Source: Phenylobacterium sp. (lineage in GTDB: Bacteria; Pseudomonadota; Alphaproteobacteria; Caulobacterales; Caulobacteraceae). Taken from it: 64,000 bases of DNA. The notes beneath the pieces were generated by a model. The model did no database searches and was not told the DNA's origin. It saw nothing but the letters and a program-made list of their open reading frames with translations. Below, piece by piece: positions 48,823 to 57,202 of the stretch. The translations under genes and the position numbers were made by a program. The stretch is from positions 141,754 through 205,753 of the forward strand of contig NZ_JAUSCJ010000012.1 of assembly GCF_030651185.1 (NCBI RefSeq), given 5' to 3'. The first letter of the stretch is position 1. Every line of letters begins with the position of its first letter.

Positions 48823-51603
48823 CTAAGTTTCGTCGGGTCCCGCTTGTGGCTCGGCGTCCGGCTCCTCGGCCTCGCCGCCGCCCTGGTCGGCCAGGCGTTC
48901 GACAGAGACCACATGCTCGTCGGTGGCGGTGCGGAAGATGGTGACGCCGGAGGTATTGCGGCTGATGACCCGAACCTGGGTGACCGGCGTGCGGATCAGC
49001 TGACCCTGGTCGGTGACCAGCAGGATCTCGTCGAACTCCTCCACCGGGAAGGAGGCGGCCAGACGTCCGCCCTTGCCCTTCTTGGTGAGGTCCTGGGCCA
49101 GCAAGCCCTGCCCGCCCCGGCCGGTGCGGCGGAACTCGTAGGCCGAGGTCCGCTTGCCGTAGCCTTCGGTGGAGACGGTGAGGATGAACTCCTCGGCCGC
49201 CCCCAGCTCGGCGATGCGCTCGCCCGACAGGGCGGCTTCCTCGCCGGCCTCGTCGTCGTCCTCGGGCGCCGCGACGTCCTCGATATCCTCGCCCTCGCCG
49301 CTGATGGCGCGGCGCATGGCGTTGGCATGCTTCACATAGGAGGCGCGTTCGGCCGGCGTGGCGTTCACCGAGCGCAGGACGGCCATGGAGATGACGCTGT
49401 CGCCCTCGGCCAGGCGGATGCCGCGCACGCCGGTGGATTCACGGCCGGCGAACACGCGCACCTCTTCGGTGGCGAAGCGGATGCAGCGGCCAAGAGCCGT
49501 GGTCAGCAGGATGTCGTTGGCCTGGGCGTTGCAGACGCCGACGCCGATGATCTGGTCGCCCTCGTCCAGCTTCATGGCGATCTTGCCGTTGCGCTTGATG
49601 CCGATGAAGTCCGACAGCTTGTTCCGACGCACGCCGCCGGAGCGGGTGGAGAACATGACGTCGTACTGATCCCAGGTGGCCACGTCCTCGGGCAGGGGCA
49701 GGATCGAGGTGATGCTCTCGCCGGGCTCGATGGGCAGCAGGTTGACGAAGGCCTTGCCGCGCGAGGTCGGCGTGCCGACCGGCAGGCGCCAGACCTTGAG
49801 CTGATAGACCTTGCCGCCGGAGGAGAAGAACAGCATCGGGGTGTGGGTGTTGGCCGAGAAGACGCGGGTGACCGCATCCTCTTCCTTGGTGGACATGCCC
49901 GAGCGGCCCTTGCCGCCGCGATGCTGGGTCCGATAGGTCACCAGCGGGGTGCGCTTCACATAGCCGCCGTGGGTCACGGTGATGACCATGTCCTCACGGG
50001 CGATCAGGTCCTCGTCCTCGACGTCGGCGTCGCCGTCGACGATCTCGGTGCGGCGCGGCACGGCGAAGGCGGTGCGCACCTCCACCAGTTCCTGACGGAC
50101 CACGGCCATGATGTTGTCGCGCGACGACAGCATGGACAGGTGGCCCTGGATGGCGCCGGCCAGGGTCTCGGCCTCGCCGAAGATCTCGTCACGGCCAAGG
50201 CCGGTGAGGCGCGACAGGGTCAGCGCCAGGATGGCGCGAGCCTGTTCCTCGGTCAGGCGGATCAGGCCGCCCGCTTCCAGGATGGTGCGCGGGTCGGCGA
50301 TCAGCTCCACCAGGGGCATCATGTCGCTGGCCGGCCAGCCCTTGGCGACGATGCGCTCGCGGGCCTCGGCCGGGTCCTTGGACGAGCGGATGATGTGGAT
50401 GAACTCGTCGATATTGGCCACGGCGATGGCCAGGCCCACCAAGACGTGGCCACGGTCGCGCGCCTTGGACAGTTCGAACTTCTCGCGCCGGACAACGACT
50501 TCCTCGCGGAACTCGATGAAGGCCACGATCATCTCGCGCAGACCCATCTGCTGCGGACGGCCGCGGTTCAAGGCCAGCATGTTGACGCCGAAGGAGCTCT
50601 GCAGCGGGGTGAACCGGTAGAGCTGGTTCAGCACCACGTCGGCCGAGGCGTCGCGCTTCAGCTCGACCACCACGCGCATGCCCTGGCGATCGCTTTCGTC
50701 GCGCAGGTCGGCGATGCCCTCGATGCGCTTCTCGCGCACCAGTTCGGCGATCCGCTCCACCAGACCGGCCTTGTTCACCTGATAGGGGATGGCGGTGATG
50801 ATGATGGCTTCGCGATCCTTGCGGATCTCTTCGATGGCGGCCTTGCCGCGCATGATCACCGAGCCGCGGCCGGTCATCAGGGCGTTGCGGGCGCCGGTGC
50901 GGCCGATGATCTCACCGCCGGTGGGGAAGTCGGGGCCCGGAACGATGTCCAGAAGTTCGTCCAGCCCGATCTCGGGATTGTCGACATAGGCCAGGCAGGC
51001 GTCGACGATCTCACCCAGGTTGTGGGGCGGGATATTGGTGGCCATCCCGACGGCGATGCCGCCGCCGCCGTTGACCAGCAGGTTGGGCAGGCGCGACGGC
51101 AGGACGGTGGGCTCGTGCTCCGAGCCGTCATAGTTGTCCTTGAAGTCGACGGTGTCCTTGTCGAGGTCGGCCAGGATCGACATGGCCGCCTTGGTCAGGC
51201 GGCACTCGGTGTAGCGCATGGCGGCCGGGGGATCGTTGTCCACCGAGCCGAAGTTGCCCTGACCGTCGATCAGCAGCTGGCTCATGGAGAACGGCTGGGC
51301 CAGGCGAACCAGGGTGTCGTAGATCGCGAGGTCCCCGTGCGGGTGGTACTTACCCATCACGTCGCCGACGACGCGGGCCGACTTCACATAGGAGCGGTCG
51401 GGCGTATGCCCCTGTTCGCTCATGGAGAAGAGGATGCGCCGGTGAACCGGCTTCAGGCCGTCGCGCACGTCCGGAAGGGCGCGGCTGACGATGACGCTCA
51501 TGGCGTAGTCGAGGTAGGACTTCTTGAGTTCGTCCTCGATGGCGATAGGGGCGATGCCCCCGCGCCGGCCGTCGTCCGGAGGGATAGTGCTGTCGTCGCT
51601 CAA
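48823..51603 (-). CDS. gyrA: DNA gyrase subunit A
   Basis: Breaks and rejoins DNA in the GyrA2GyrB2 complex that introduces negative supercoils. The 926-residue protein has the N-terminal DNA-binding core with the catalytic tyrosine in [13 protein letters not shown] and six C-terminal beta-pinwheel repeats, including the GyrA-box as QHRGGKG (canonical QRRGGKG). The quinolone-determining position (E. coli Ser83) is Leu92 in [10 protein letters not shown], while the Asp87 equivalent is kept. An acidic insert ([20 protein letters not shown]) lies in the tail domain. Confidence 0.97.
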   Translation of the reverse strand: MSDDSTIPPDDGRRGGIAPIAIEDELKKSYLDYAMSVIVSRALPDVRDGLKPVHRRILFSMSEQGHTPDRSYVKSARVVGDVMGKYHPHGDLAIYDTLVRLAQPFSMSQLLIDGQGNFGSVDNDPPAAMRYTECRLTKAAMSILADLDKDTVDFKDNYDGSEHEPTVLPSRLPNLLVNGGGGIAVGMATNIPPHNLGEIVDACLAYVDNPEIGLDELLDIVPGPDFPTGGEIIGRTGARNALMTGRGSVIMRGKAAIEEIRKDREAIIITAIPYQVNKAGLVERIAELVREKRIEGIADLRDESDRQGMRVVVELKRDASADVVLNQLYRFTPLQSSFGVNMLALNRGRPQQMGLREMIVAFIEFREEVVVRREKFELSKARDRGHVLVGLAIAVANIDEFIHIIRSSKDPAEARERIVAKGWPASDMMPLVELIADPRTILEAGGLIRLTEEQARAILALTLSRLTGLGRDEIFGEAETLAGAIQGHLSMLSSRDNIMAVVRQELVEVRTAFAVPRRTEIVDGDADVEDEDLIAREDMVITVTHGGYVKRTPLVTYRTQHRGGKGRSGMSTKEEDAVTRVFSANTHTPMLFFSSGGKVYQLKVWRLPVGTPTSRGKAFVNLLPIEPGESITSILPLPEDVATWDQYDVMFSTRSGGVRRNKLSDFIGIKRNGKIAMKLDEGDQIIGVGVCNAQANDILLTTALGRCIRFATEEVRVFAGRESTGVRGIRLAEGDSVISMAVLRSVNATPAERASYVKHANAMRRAISGEGEDIEDVAAPEDDDEAGEEAALSGERIAELGAAEEFILTVSTEGYGKRTSAYEFRRTGRGGQGLLAQDLTKKGKGGRLAASFPVEEFDEILLVTDQGQLIRTPVTQVRVISRNTSGVTIFRTATDEHVVSVERLADQGGGEAEEPDAEPQAGPDET

Positions 51604-51713
51604 GGGGAATTTTTCGCCGTTGGAATCGGACTGGAAATCAGACTTCAGTTGTTACCATCCCAGGACCCCCGAGGCCAACCTTCGTGAGCCTGGGAAACGC
51701 CTATGGAGACAGT

Positions 51714-52241
51714 ATGAAATTCGCCCTCCCCGGCCTGATCATCAGTCTGGCCGCCACGGCCGCCATCGCGGCAGCCGCCCCCGCCAACCTTCGGATCGAT
51801 CTCAAGAATTCCACCGGCGGCTCCGCCGGGACCCTGACCCTGACCGAGGCCCCCAACGGGGTGATGCTGAAGGTGGAGGCCAAGGGCCTGACCCCCGGCT
51901 GGCACGGCCTGCATTTCCACGAGAAGGGTGACTGCTCGGCGGCCGGATTCACCTCGGCCGGGGCCCATGTGCACGGCCAGGCGAGCGTGGTTCACGGACT
52001 GTTGAACCCGGACGGCAACGAGGCCGGCGACCTGCCCAACCTCTATGTCGCCGCCGACGGGACCGGGACCGCCGAACTGTTCTCCGGCTACGTCTCGCTG
52101 AGCGGCCAGGGCGCCCGGTCCGCCCTGACGGATGCCGACGGCTCGTCCCTGGTGATCCACGCCAACGCCGACGACCACAAGACCCAACCGATCGGCGGCG
52201 CCGGCGCGCGGGTGGCCTGCGGGGTCATTCCGAAGGGGTAG
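51714..52241 (+). CDS. sodC: Cu,Zn superoxide dismutase family protein, zinc ligand changed
   Basis: Dismutates superoxide in the periplasm. The 175-residue protein has a signal peptide (PGLIISLAATAAIAAAAPA). Copper histidines are in GLHFHEKGDC, the bridging His in GAHVHG, the Zn His in VVHGLLNP and the fourth copper His in VIHANADD. The third zinc histidine (bovine His80) is Glu, in NPDGNEAGDLPN; Asp83 is conserved. The disulfide cysteines (GDCS and VACGVI) are intact. Start chosen at 51714, where GGAG lies six bases upstream. Confidence 0.93.
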   Translation: MKFALPGLIISLAATAAIAAAAPANLRIDLKNSTGGSAGTLTLTEAPNGVMLKVEAKGLTPGWHGLHFHEKGDCSAAGFTSAGAHVHGQASVVHGLLNPDGNEAGDLPNLYVAADGTGTAELFSGYVSLSGQGARSALTDADGSSLVIHANADDHKTQPIGGAGARVACGVIPKG

Positions 52242-52300
52242 GCGCTTCGTTTGCTCGCCTTCTCCCTTTCCGGGGGAGCGCTCCGCTCTCAAATTATTCC

Positions 52301-52397
52301 CGTCATCCCGGACGGCCGCCAGGCCGATCGGGGACCCAGGGGCCCAGCGCACCGCCCCTGGATCCCGGCTCTCCGCTGCGCTGCGTCCGGGATGACG
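52301..52397. repeat. Dispersed inverted-repeat element, copy 2
   Basis: A 97-base element with ends CGTCATCCCGG / CCGGGATGACG and inner pair GGGACCCAGGGG / CCCCTGGATCCC. Similar in length and layout to the copy at 20281. It lies in the gap between sodC and the oxygenase gene. Confidence 0.8.
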
Positions 52398-52489
52398 TGT
52401 TGGTTTTGCCGGACGGGGCTATCGACCCCGCAGGGAGAGAGGGAAAATCCTTGCCTTGCAAGGCCGGGCGTCCGGCGGCAACCTGTGGA

Positions 52490-53542
52490 ATGTCCATCGT
52501 CGTGGGCGCGCTCGCGCCGCGGTTTGTCTGTGCGACGACCAGCAATCCCCGCTACACCTCCGCGGCCTTCGGCGGCCGTTACGTGCTGCTGGCCTTCCTG
52601 CCCACCGACCTGGCCGGACGGCGCGCGGCGCTCGGGGCGATCGGCGCGCACCGGGCCCTGTTCGACGACGTGAAGCTGTCGGCCTACGGCGTTCTGCGCG
52701 ACGCCCAGGCGATCGAGATGGCCCGCGACCAGACCGGGCTGCGCTGGTTCTTGGACCGCGACGGCGCGGTGAGCCGGCTGTTCGAGGCCCTGACGGCCGA
52801 CGGCGAGGCCCGCCCCCGCTGGGTGCTGCTGGACCCCGCCGAATGCGTGCTGGCGATCGCCGATATCGACAAGACCGACGACCTGTTCGCCCAGATCGCC
52901 GCCCTGCCCGCGCCGCAGGACCACGCCGGGGTTCCGCTGCACGCCCCGGTGCTGATCGCGCCCCGCATCTTCGAACCCGACCTCTGCCGCCGGCTGATCG
53001 CCTATTACGAGGCCGACGGCGGCTCGCCCTCCGGGGTGATGCGGGAGATCGACGGCAAGACGGTGGGCATCCTGGACGATTACAAGAAGCGCCGCGACAC
53101 CATGATCACCGACCCCGACCTGGCGCGCGAGACCCGCGAGGCCCTGAGCACGCGCCTGCTGCCGCAGATCCGCAAGGTCTTCCAGTTCCGGGTCGGCTAC
53201 ATCGAGCGCTACATGGTGGCCTGTTATGACGCGCAGGATGGCGGCTATTTCAAACCGCACCGGGACGACACCACGCGCGGCACCGCCCACCGGCGGTTCG
53301 CCTGTTCGATCAACCTGAACGCCGAGGACTTCGAGGGCGGCGACCTGACCTTCGCGGAGTTCGGGCCCAAGACCTATCGCCCGCCCACCGGCGGGGCGGT
53401 GGTGTTCTCCTGCTCGCTGCTGCACGAGGCGACCCCGGTGACCCGCGGCAAGCGCTACGCCTTCCTGCCGTTCTTCTACGACGCGGCGGCCGCCGCGATC
53501 CGCGAGGCCAATCAGGACGCTTTGGGCAGCGCCGAGGCCTAG
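52490..53542 (+). CDS. 2OG-Fe(II) oxygenase with peroxiredoxin-like N-terminal domain
   Basis: A 350-residue protein with two parts. Residues 1-155 look like a thioredoxin/peroxiredoxin fold (GALAPRFVCATTSNPRYTSA, YVLLAFLPTD) without a usable peroxidatic Cys in the T-x-x-C position. Residues about 165-350 are a prolyl-4-hydroxylase type double-stranded beta-helix with iron ligands HRD in YFKPHRDDTT and the distal His in LLHEATPV, and 2-oxoglutarate Arg/Lys in VTRGKRYAF. It may hydroxylate protein residues. ATG at 52490 is chosen; an earlier one at 52397 would translate the repeat element. Confidence 0.85.
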   Translation: MSIVVGALAPRFVCATTSNPRYTSAAFGGRYVLLAFLPTDLAGRRAALGAIGAHRALFDDVKLSAYGVLRDAQAIEMARDQTGLRWFLDRDGAVSRLFEALTADGEARPRWVLLDPAECVLAIADIDKTDDLFAQIAALPAPQDHAGVPLHAPVLIAPRIFEPDLCRRLIAYYEADGGSPSGVMREIDGKTVGILDDYKKRRDTMITDPDLARETREALSTRLLPQIRKVFQFRVGYIERYMVACYDAQDGGYFKPHRDDTTRGTAHRRFACSINLNAEDFEGGDLTFAEFGPKTYRPPTGGAVVFSCSLLHEATPVTRGKRYAFLPFFYDAAAAAIREANQDALGSAEA

Positions 53543-53868
53543 ACTTCTTCCAGGTCCCGCTTCAGACGCGTCAGCAGGTCCACCGCGTGGGCCGCATAGG
53601 GCGAGATCCAGCGGTCCGAGATCGCCTTCACCGGCGAGGCGTTCAGGTAGTTCCAGCGGCTGCGCCCCTCACGCCGGGCGATGATCAGCTCGGCGCGCTC
53701 CAGCACCCCGATGTGCTGCATGACCGTGCAGCGATCCAGGGCGCCGAGGAAGTGCGCGCAGAGCTCCCCCGTGGTGCGCGGCCCGGCCTTCAGCAGGTCC
53801 AGGATTTCCCGCCGGCGGCGGTCGGCGAGCGCCTTGAAGACCAGGTCATCTGCGTCGTCGGTTGACAT
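53539..53868 (-). CDS. ArsR-family transcriptional repressor
   Basis: A 109-residue winged-helix regulator. LADRRRREILDLLKAGPRTTGELCAHF (given in two parts, ADRRRREILDLLKAGPRTT and GELCAHF) and VMQHIGVLERAELIIARREG are ArsR signatures. No metal-binding cysteine set is visible, so this belongs to the non-metal subgroup that usually controls a neighbouring SRPBCC gene. It overlaps the oxygenase stop on the opposite strand. A palindrome over its start codon is the likely operator. Confidence 0.92.
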   Translation of the reverse strand: MSTDDADDLVFKALADRRRREILDLLKAGPRTTGELCAHFLGALDRCTVMQHIGVLERAELIIARREGRSRWNYLNASPVKAISDRWISPYAAHAVDLLTRLKRDLEEV

Positions 53869-53886
53869 GTTATATTTTCATAACAT
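53867..53886. promoter_or_regulatory. Inverted repeat operator of ArsR/SRPBCC pair
   Basis: ATGTTAT-ATTTTC-ATAACAT, a perfect 7-bp inverted repeat with six-base spacer. It covers the ArsR ATG and sits in the 51-base divergent gap, so binding could repress both genes. AT-rich against a GC-rich background. Confidence 0.7.
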
Positions 53887-53919
53887 ATTTGGCGGCGAAG
53901 GCAACAGGAAGGTGCTCCC

Positions 53920-54363
53920 ATGGAGGCGAAATTCGAGGTGCAGCTTAAGATCCGCAAGCCCGTCGCCGAGGTGTTCGAGGCGGTGGTGAACCCCGCCAAG
54001 CTCACAGGCTACTTCCTCCAGACCTCCAGCGGGCCATTGGCCGAAGGGTCCACCGTGACGTGGAAGTTCGCCGAGGTGGACCAGACCTACGACGTGGTGG
54101 TGGGCCAGGTGGTGAAGGACGAGACGATCGTCTTCGACTGGCCCTCCGACGTGCCGGGCGGCGGCAGCACCCATGTCCAGATGATCTTCAAGACCTTGGA
54201 CGCCGACAACACCATGGTCCAGATCCGCGAGGGCGGCTGGCCCGATACGGCGGCGGGCAGCAAGGCCTCGCACGGCAACGCCGGGGGCTGGATGCACATG
54301 ATGTGCTGTCTGAAGGCGAATATCGAATACGGCATCGACCTGCGGGCCGGCGGCGCCTTCTAG
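53920..54363 (+). CDS. SRPBCC (AHSA1-like) protein
   Basis: A 147-residue START/AHSA1-like protein: FEVQLKIRKPVAEVFEAVVN, LTGYFLQTSSGPLAEGSTVT and GWMHMMCCLKANIEYGIDL. The fold provides a hydrophobic ligand cavity. It pairs with a divergent ArsR-type repressor, a very common arrangement. Ligand unknown. Confidence 0.9.
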   Translation: MEAKFEVQLKIRKPVAEVFEAVVNPAKLTGYFLQTSSGPLAEGSTVTWKFAEVDQTYDVVVGQVVKDETIVFDWPSDVPGGGSTHVQMIFKTLDADNTMVQIREGGWPDTAAGSKASHGNAGGWMHMMCCLKANIEYGIDLRAGGAF

Positions 54364-55289
54364 GCCAAACCTTCCAGGCGGATGGCGTCCAGCTCGGCGG
54401 CGGTGAGCACGCCGGCCTGGAACAGGGCCAGGTATTCCTCCGACAGGCTGGAACCGAAGATCAGCACGTCGTCGGTGTTGACGGTGACCCTGACGCCGGC
54501 GTCCACCAGCGCGCGGATCGGGTGGTCCTCCATCCGCCCCACCCGGCCCAGCTTGAGGTTGGAGGTCGGGCAGATGTGCAGGCGCACGCCCGCATCGGCC
54601 AGGGCGCGCATCACCTGGGGAGACTGCGCCGCGGCGATGCCGTGCTGCACCTCGTCGAGCTCCAACAGTTCCACCGCGCGCCAGACATCGTCGGCGGTCC
54701 CCCACTCCCCCACATGGGCCTTGAGCTTCAGACCGGCGGCCTTGGCGCGGCGGTAGAGGGGCGCGAAGACCTCGATGGGTTGTGCGAATTCGTCGCCGGA
54801 GAGGTCCAGGGTCCGGAACACCCCAAGCTCCAGCATCGGCGTCATCCAGAAGTCGAGCGCGCGGAACGGGCAGTGGCGGGAGAAGCTCATCTGCGGGATC
54901 CACTCGACCTGCGGCCCGCCCGCCGCATGGGCGGCCTGCAGCATGTCCCAGACCGGCTGGGCCTGGTTGTCGTAGTGGGTGATCTCCCAGACATCGGCGC
55001 CGACCTCGATGCGGGTGACGCCGTCACAGGCGGCCTGGACGAAGGTGGCCTCGAAGGCCAACGCCCTCCCCTGCCCCTGGAACAGCCCGGCCAGATGCTC
55101 GCCGGTCCAGGCGTGCATGTCGTCCATGGAGGTGAGCACACGGTCGACGGGGACGATGTCGCGTCCGGTGCGCGCGCGCAGGAAGTCGCGGTTGCCGCTG
55201 CCGATGGCATGAAGATGCAGGTCGGCCTTGGGACAGGCCCGGACCCCGGCGAGATCACCGGCTTCAAGAGCGGTCTGGAAGGCGGACAT
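54360..55289 (-). CDS. Adenosine deaminase family protein
   Basis: A 309-residue metal-dependent deaminase. Metal-binding HxH is in KADLHLHAIGSGN, then HVGEWG, CPTSNLKLG and VNTDDVLIFG with the double Asp. The N-terminal HxH loop departs from the usual HLDGS, so the substrate may be a purine nucleoside other than adenosine. The ATG at 55289 is used; a TTG at 55304 is also open. Convergent with the SRPBCC gene, overlapping by four bases. Confidence 0.87.
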   Translation of the reverse strand: MSAFQTALEAGDLAGVRACPKADLHLHAIGSGNRDFLRARTGRDIVPVDRVLTSMDDMHAWTGEHLAGLFQGQGRALAFEATFVQAACDGVTRIEVGADVWEITHYDNQAQPVWDMLQAAHAAGGPQVEWIPQMSFSRHCPFRALDFWMTPMLELGVFRTLDLSGDEFAQPIEVFAPLYRRAKAAGLKLKAHVGEWGTADDVWRAVELLELDEVQHGIAAAQSPQVMRALADAGVRLHICPTSNLKLGRVGRMEDHPIRALVDAGVRVTVNTDDVLIFGSSLSEEYLALFQAGVLTAAELDAIRLEGLA

Positions 55290-55311
55290 CGGAACCCCCG
55301 ACAACGAGAAA

Positions 55312-55337
55312 CGGCCGGCTCCCAGGGGAACCGGCCG
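55312..55337 (-). terminator. Intrinsic terminator of ssb
   Basis: Minus-strand stem CGGCCGG / CCGGCCG with a 12-base loop followed by TTTCTCG. It lies about 30 bases after the ssb stop, ahead of the adenosine deaminase start. Confidence 0.65.
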
Positions 55338-55367
55338 CTCTTTCTACAAGCCCATCGGCCGCAAAGC

Positions 55368-55859
55368 CTAGAACGGGATCTCGTCGTCCAGGTCGGCGGA
55401 GAAGTCTTCGCGCGGGCCCGAACTCTGGGCGCGCGGGGCGCCGCCTGACGAGAAGCCGCCGCGGTCGCCGCTGGAGAACCCGCCGCCCTCTTCGCGCTCG
55501 GCGTCGCCGCGGCCGTCCAGCATGGTCAGTTCACCGCGGAACTTCTGCAGCACGACCTCGGTGGAGAACTTCTCCACGCCCGACTGGTCGGCCCACTTGC
55601 GGGTCTGGATCGAGCCCTCGATGTAAACCTTGGAGCCCTTCTTCAGGTAGTTCTCGGCCACCTTCACGAGGTTCTCGTTGAAGATCACCACCCGGTGCCA
55701 CTCGGTCTTTTCCTTGCGCTCGCCCGAGGACTTGTCGCGCCAGGTTTCGGAGGTGGCGATGCGCAGATTGGCGACCCGGTCGCCCGAGCCGAGACTGCGA
55801 ATTTCGGGATCGGCGCCCAGATTGCCGACCAGAATGACCTTGTTGACGCTGCCCGCCAT
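55368..55859 (-). CDS. ssb: Single-stranded DNA-binding protein
   Basis: A 163-residue SSB. The OB fold covers residues 1-110 ([37 protein letters not shown]), followed by a Gly/Ser/Arg-rich linker and the acidic tip DLDDEIPF that binds partner proteins. The ATG at 55859 has an AGGGA site ahead; upstream in-frame codons would lengthen the N terminus beyond the family norm. Confidence 0.96.
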   Translation of the reverse strand: MAGSVNKVILVGNLGADPEIRSLGSGDRVANLRIATSETWRDKSSGERKEKTEWHRVVIFNENLVKVAENYLKKGSKVYIEGSIQTRKWADQSGVEKFSTEVVLQKFRGELTMLDGRGDAEREEGGGFSSGDRGGFSSGGAPRAQSSGPREDFSADLDDEIPF

Positions 55860-56014
55860 GATGCTTTCCCTGTCTTTTCCGTAGATGCGGACGTTCACGT
55901 CCTGCGCGCACGCTAGACGAGCGGGATCAGCCGATCAATATTAATGTTCTGGGTTCGTTCACGTTTGACGCCCGCCGTCCACAGGCCATTGCCGCGGCCT
56001 GAAGTCGCGCGGCC

Positions 56015-56398
56015 CTATTGGCGCGGCATGGCGCCCGGAACCGCCAGCCGGCCGTCGCCCGTGCGGACCAGGGCGGGATAGCGGTGCGCCTCCAGGGACG
56101 GGGCGGTGAAGATCCCCTCCTTCTGGAGGAAGATGAAGTTGCCCTGATAGGCGCCGGTGATCTCGTACTGGCTGCCGCCGAGGCTGAGGAAGCGGACGCG
56201 CATGGCCTCCAGGGCCGCGGCGCAGTGCTCCAGGTCCGACTGGGCGGCAGGCAGCTTGTTGTACTTCAGCGACCCGTCCTTCTGGGGCGCGACCATGTAG
56301 CAGACGCCGACGTCGCCAGGCGGGACGGTGCGTTTGGCGCAGGCGCCGAGGGCGATCAGGGCGGCGCCGAGCAGGAGAAGATTGCGAACCATGGCCAT
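56015..56398 (-). CDS. Small lipoprotein of unknown function
   Basis: A 127-residue protein with a lipobox (LIALGACAKRT, lipidated Cys near residue 20). The mature region has two further cysteines (VGVCYMV, LEHCAAAL) and ends AVPGAMPRQ. No known domain. Separated from the upstream gene by 45 bases and probably in the same operon. Confidence 0.78.
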   Translation of the reverse strand: MAMVRNLLLLGAALIALGACAKRTVPPGDVGVCYMVAPQKDGSLKYNKLPAAQSDLEHCAAALEAMRVRFLSLGGSQYEITGAYQGNFIFLQKEGIFTAPSLEAHRYPALVRTGDGRLAVPGAMPRQ

Positions 56399-56443
56399 AG
56401 ACTACACAGGCCGATTGCGGCGCGCGAGTGGCCTTCGTCGTTC

Positions 56444-57145
56444 TTAGCCGATCGCCGGGATCGCGCAGCCGCCGCCCTGGTCCACCAGGCTGCGGAAGCT
56501 GCGGTTGTCGCCGGAGACTTCGACCTTGCCGGGCACCAGACGCAAGGTCTGGGTCATCCAGCGGCCATAGGTCGCCCCGCCGGGACGCTCGCAGCGACCG
56601 GCGAACAGGGCCTGGACGCATCCGTTGAGCGACATCTCCGACGGCAGCCGGGACCAGGCGTTGCCCGAATAGCGCCAGCAGGCTCCGGCCGGGCCGCCGG
56701 CGGCCGGCGAGACGGGGGCCGAGGCCGCGGTGGGCGCGGTGGGCGCCGTCGTGGGCAGGGCGGGCTCGACGGCGGCGGTCTGGATCGGCGGCAGGGGGGT
56801 CAGCACCATGCCCGCGTCGTCGGCGGCGGCGAGATTGCCGCTGGAGTCGACGCCCACATCAAGGGCGCCGGTGGCCACGCCGTTCTTCTTGGCGCACTCG
56901 GCCAGGGTGACCTCGCCGACATACTGGCCGGCGACGAAGCAGCGCAGCGGCCGGGCCGGGTCGATCCCGCCGTCGTCAGCGGTGGTGGTCTCCACCACCA
57001 GGCCGCCCTGCGAGGCGGCCGGCGCGGTGTGGCGGTCGTTGCGGGTCTTGGACACCATGCCGATGGCGATGCCGAGTCCCGCCATGAGCGCGAGCGCGCC
57101 GCCGATCAGGGCCAGCACAATCCGTCGGTCATTGAACATATCCAT
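56444..57145 (-). CDS. Single-pass membrane protein of unknown function
   Basis: A 233-residue protein. One N-terminal transmembrane helix (VLALIGGALALMAGLGIAIG, residues about 10-30) is followed by a periplasmic region with four cysteines (PLRCFVAGQ, LAECAKKN, ACWRYSG, NGCVQALFAGRCERPG) and a proline/alanine/threonine-rich linker near residues 118-150. The two cysteine-bearing blocks may each form a disulfide unit. No recognised domain. Confidence 0.75.
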   Translation of the reverse strand: MDMFNDRRIVLALIGGALALMAGLGIAIGMVSKTRNDRHTAPAASQGGLVVETTTADDGGIDPARPLRCFVAGQYVGEVTLAECAKKNGVATGALDVGVDSSGNLAAADDAGMVLTPLPPIQTAAVEPALPTTAPTAPTAASAPVSPAAGGPAGACWRYSGNAWSRLPSEMSLNGCVQALFAGRCERPGGATYGRWMTQTLRLVPGKVEVSGDNRSFRSLVDQGGGCAIPAIG

Positions 57146-57202
57146 GGCTTCTCGCTAGACCGCGCGTGTGACGGTTTCAAGCGCTCGTGATCGGCAGGCG
57201 AA

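Noticed and set aside
52397..52489. N-terminal extension of the oxygenase from an earlier ATG
   Set aside because: It would translate the end of the dispersed repeat element; the shorter start fits the domain edge.
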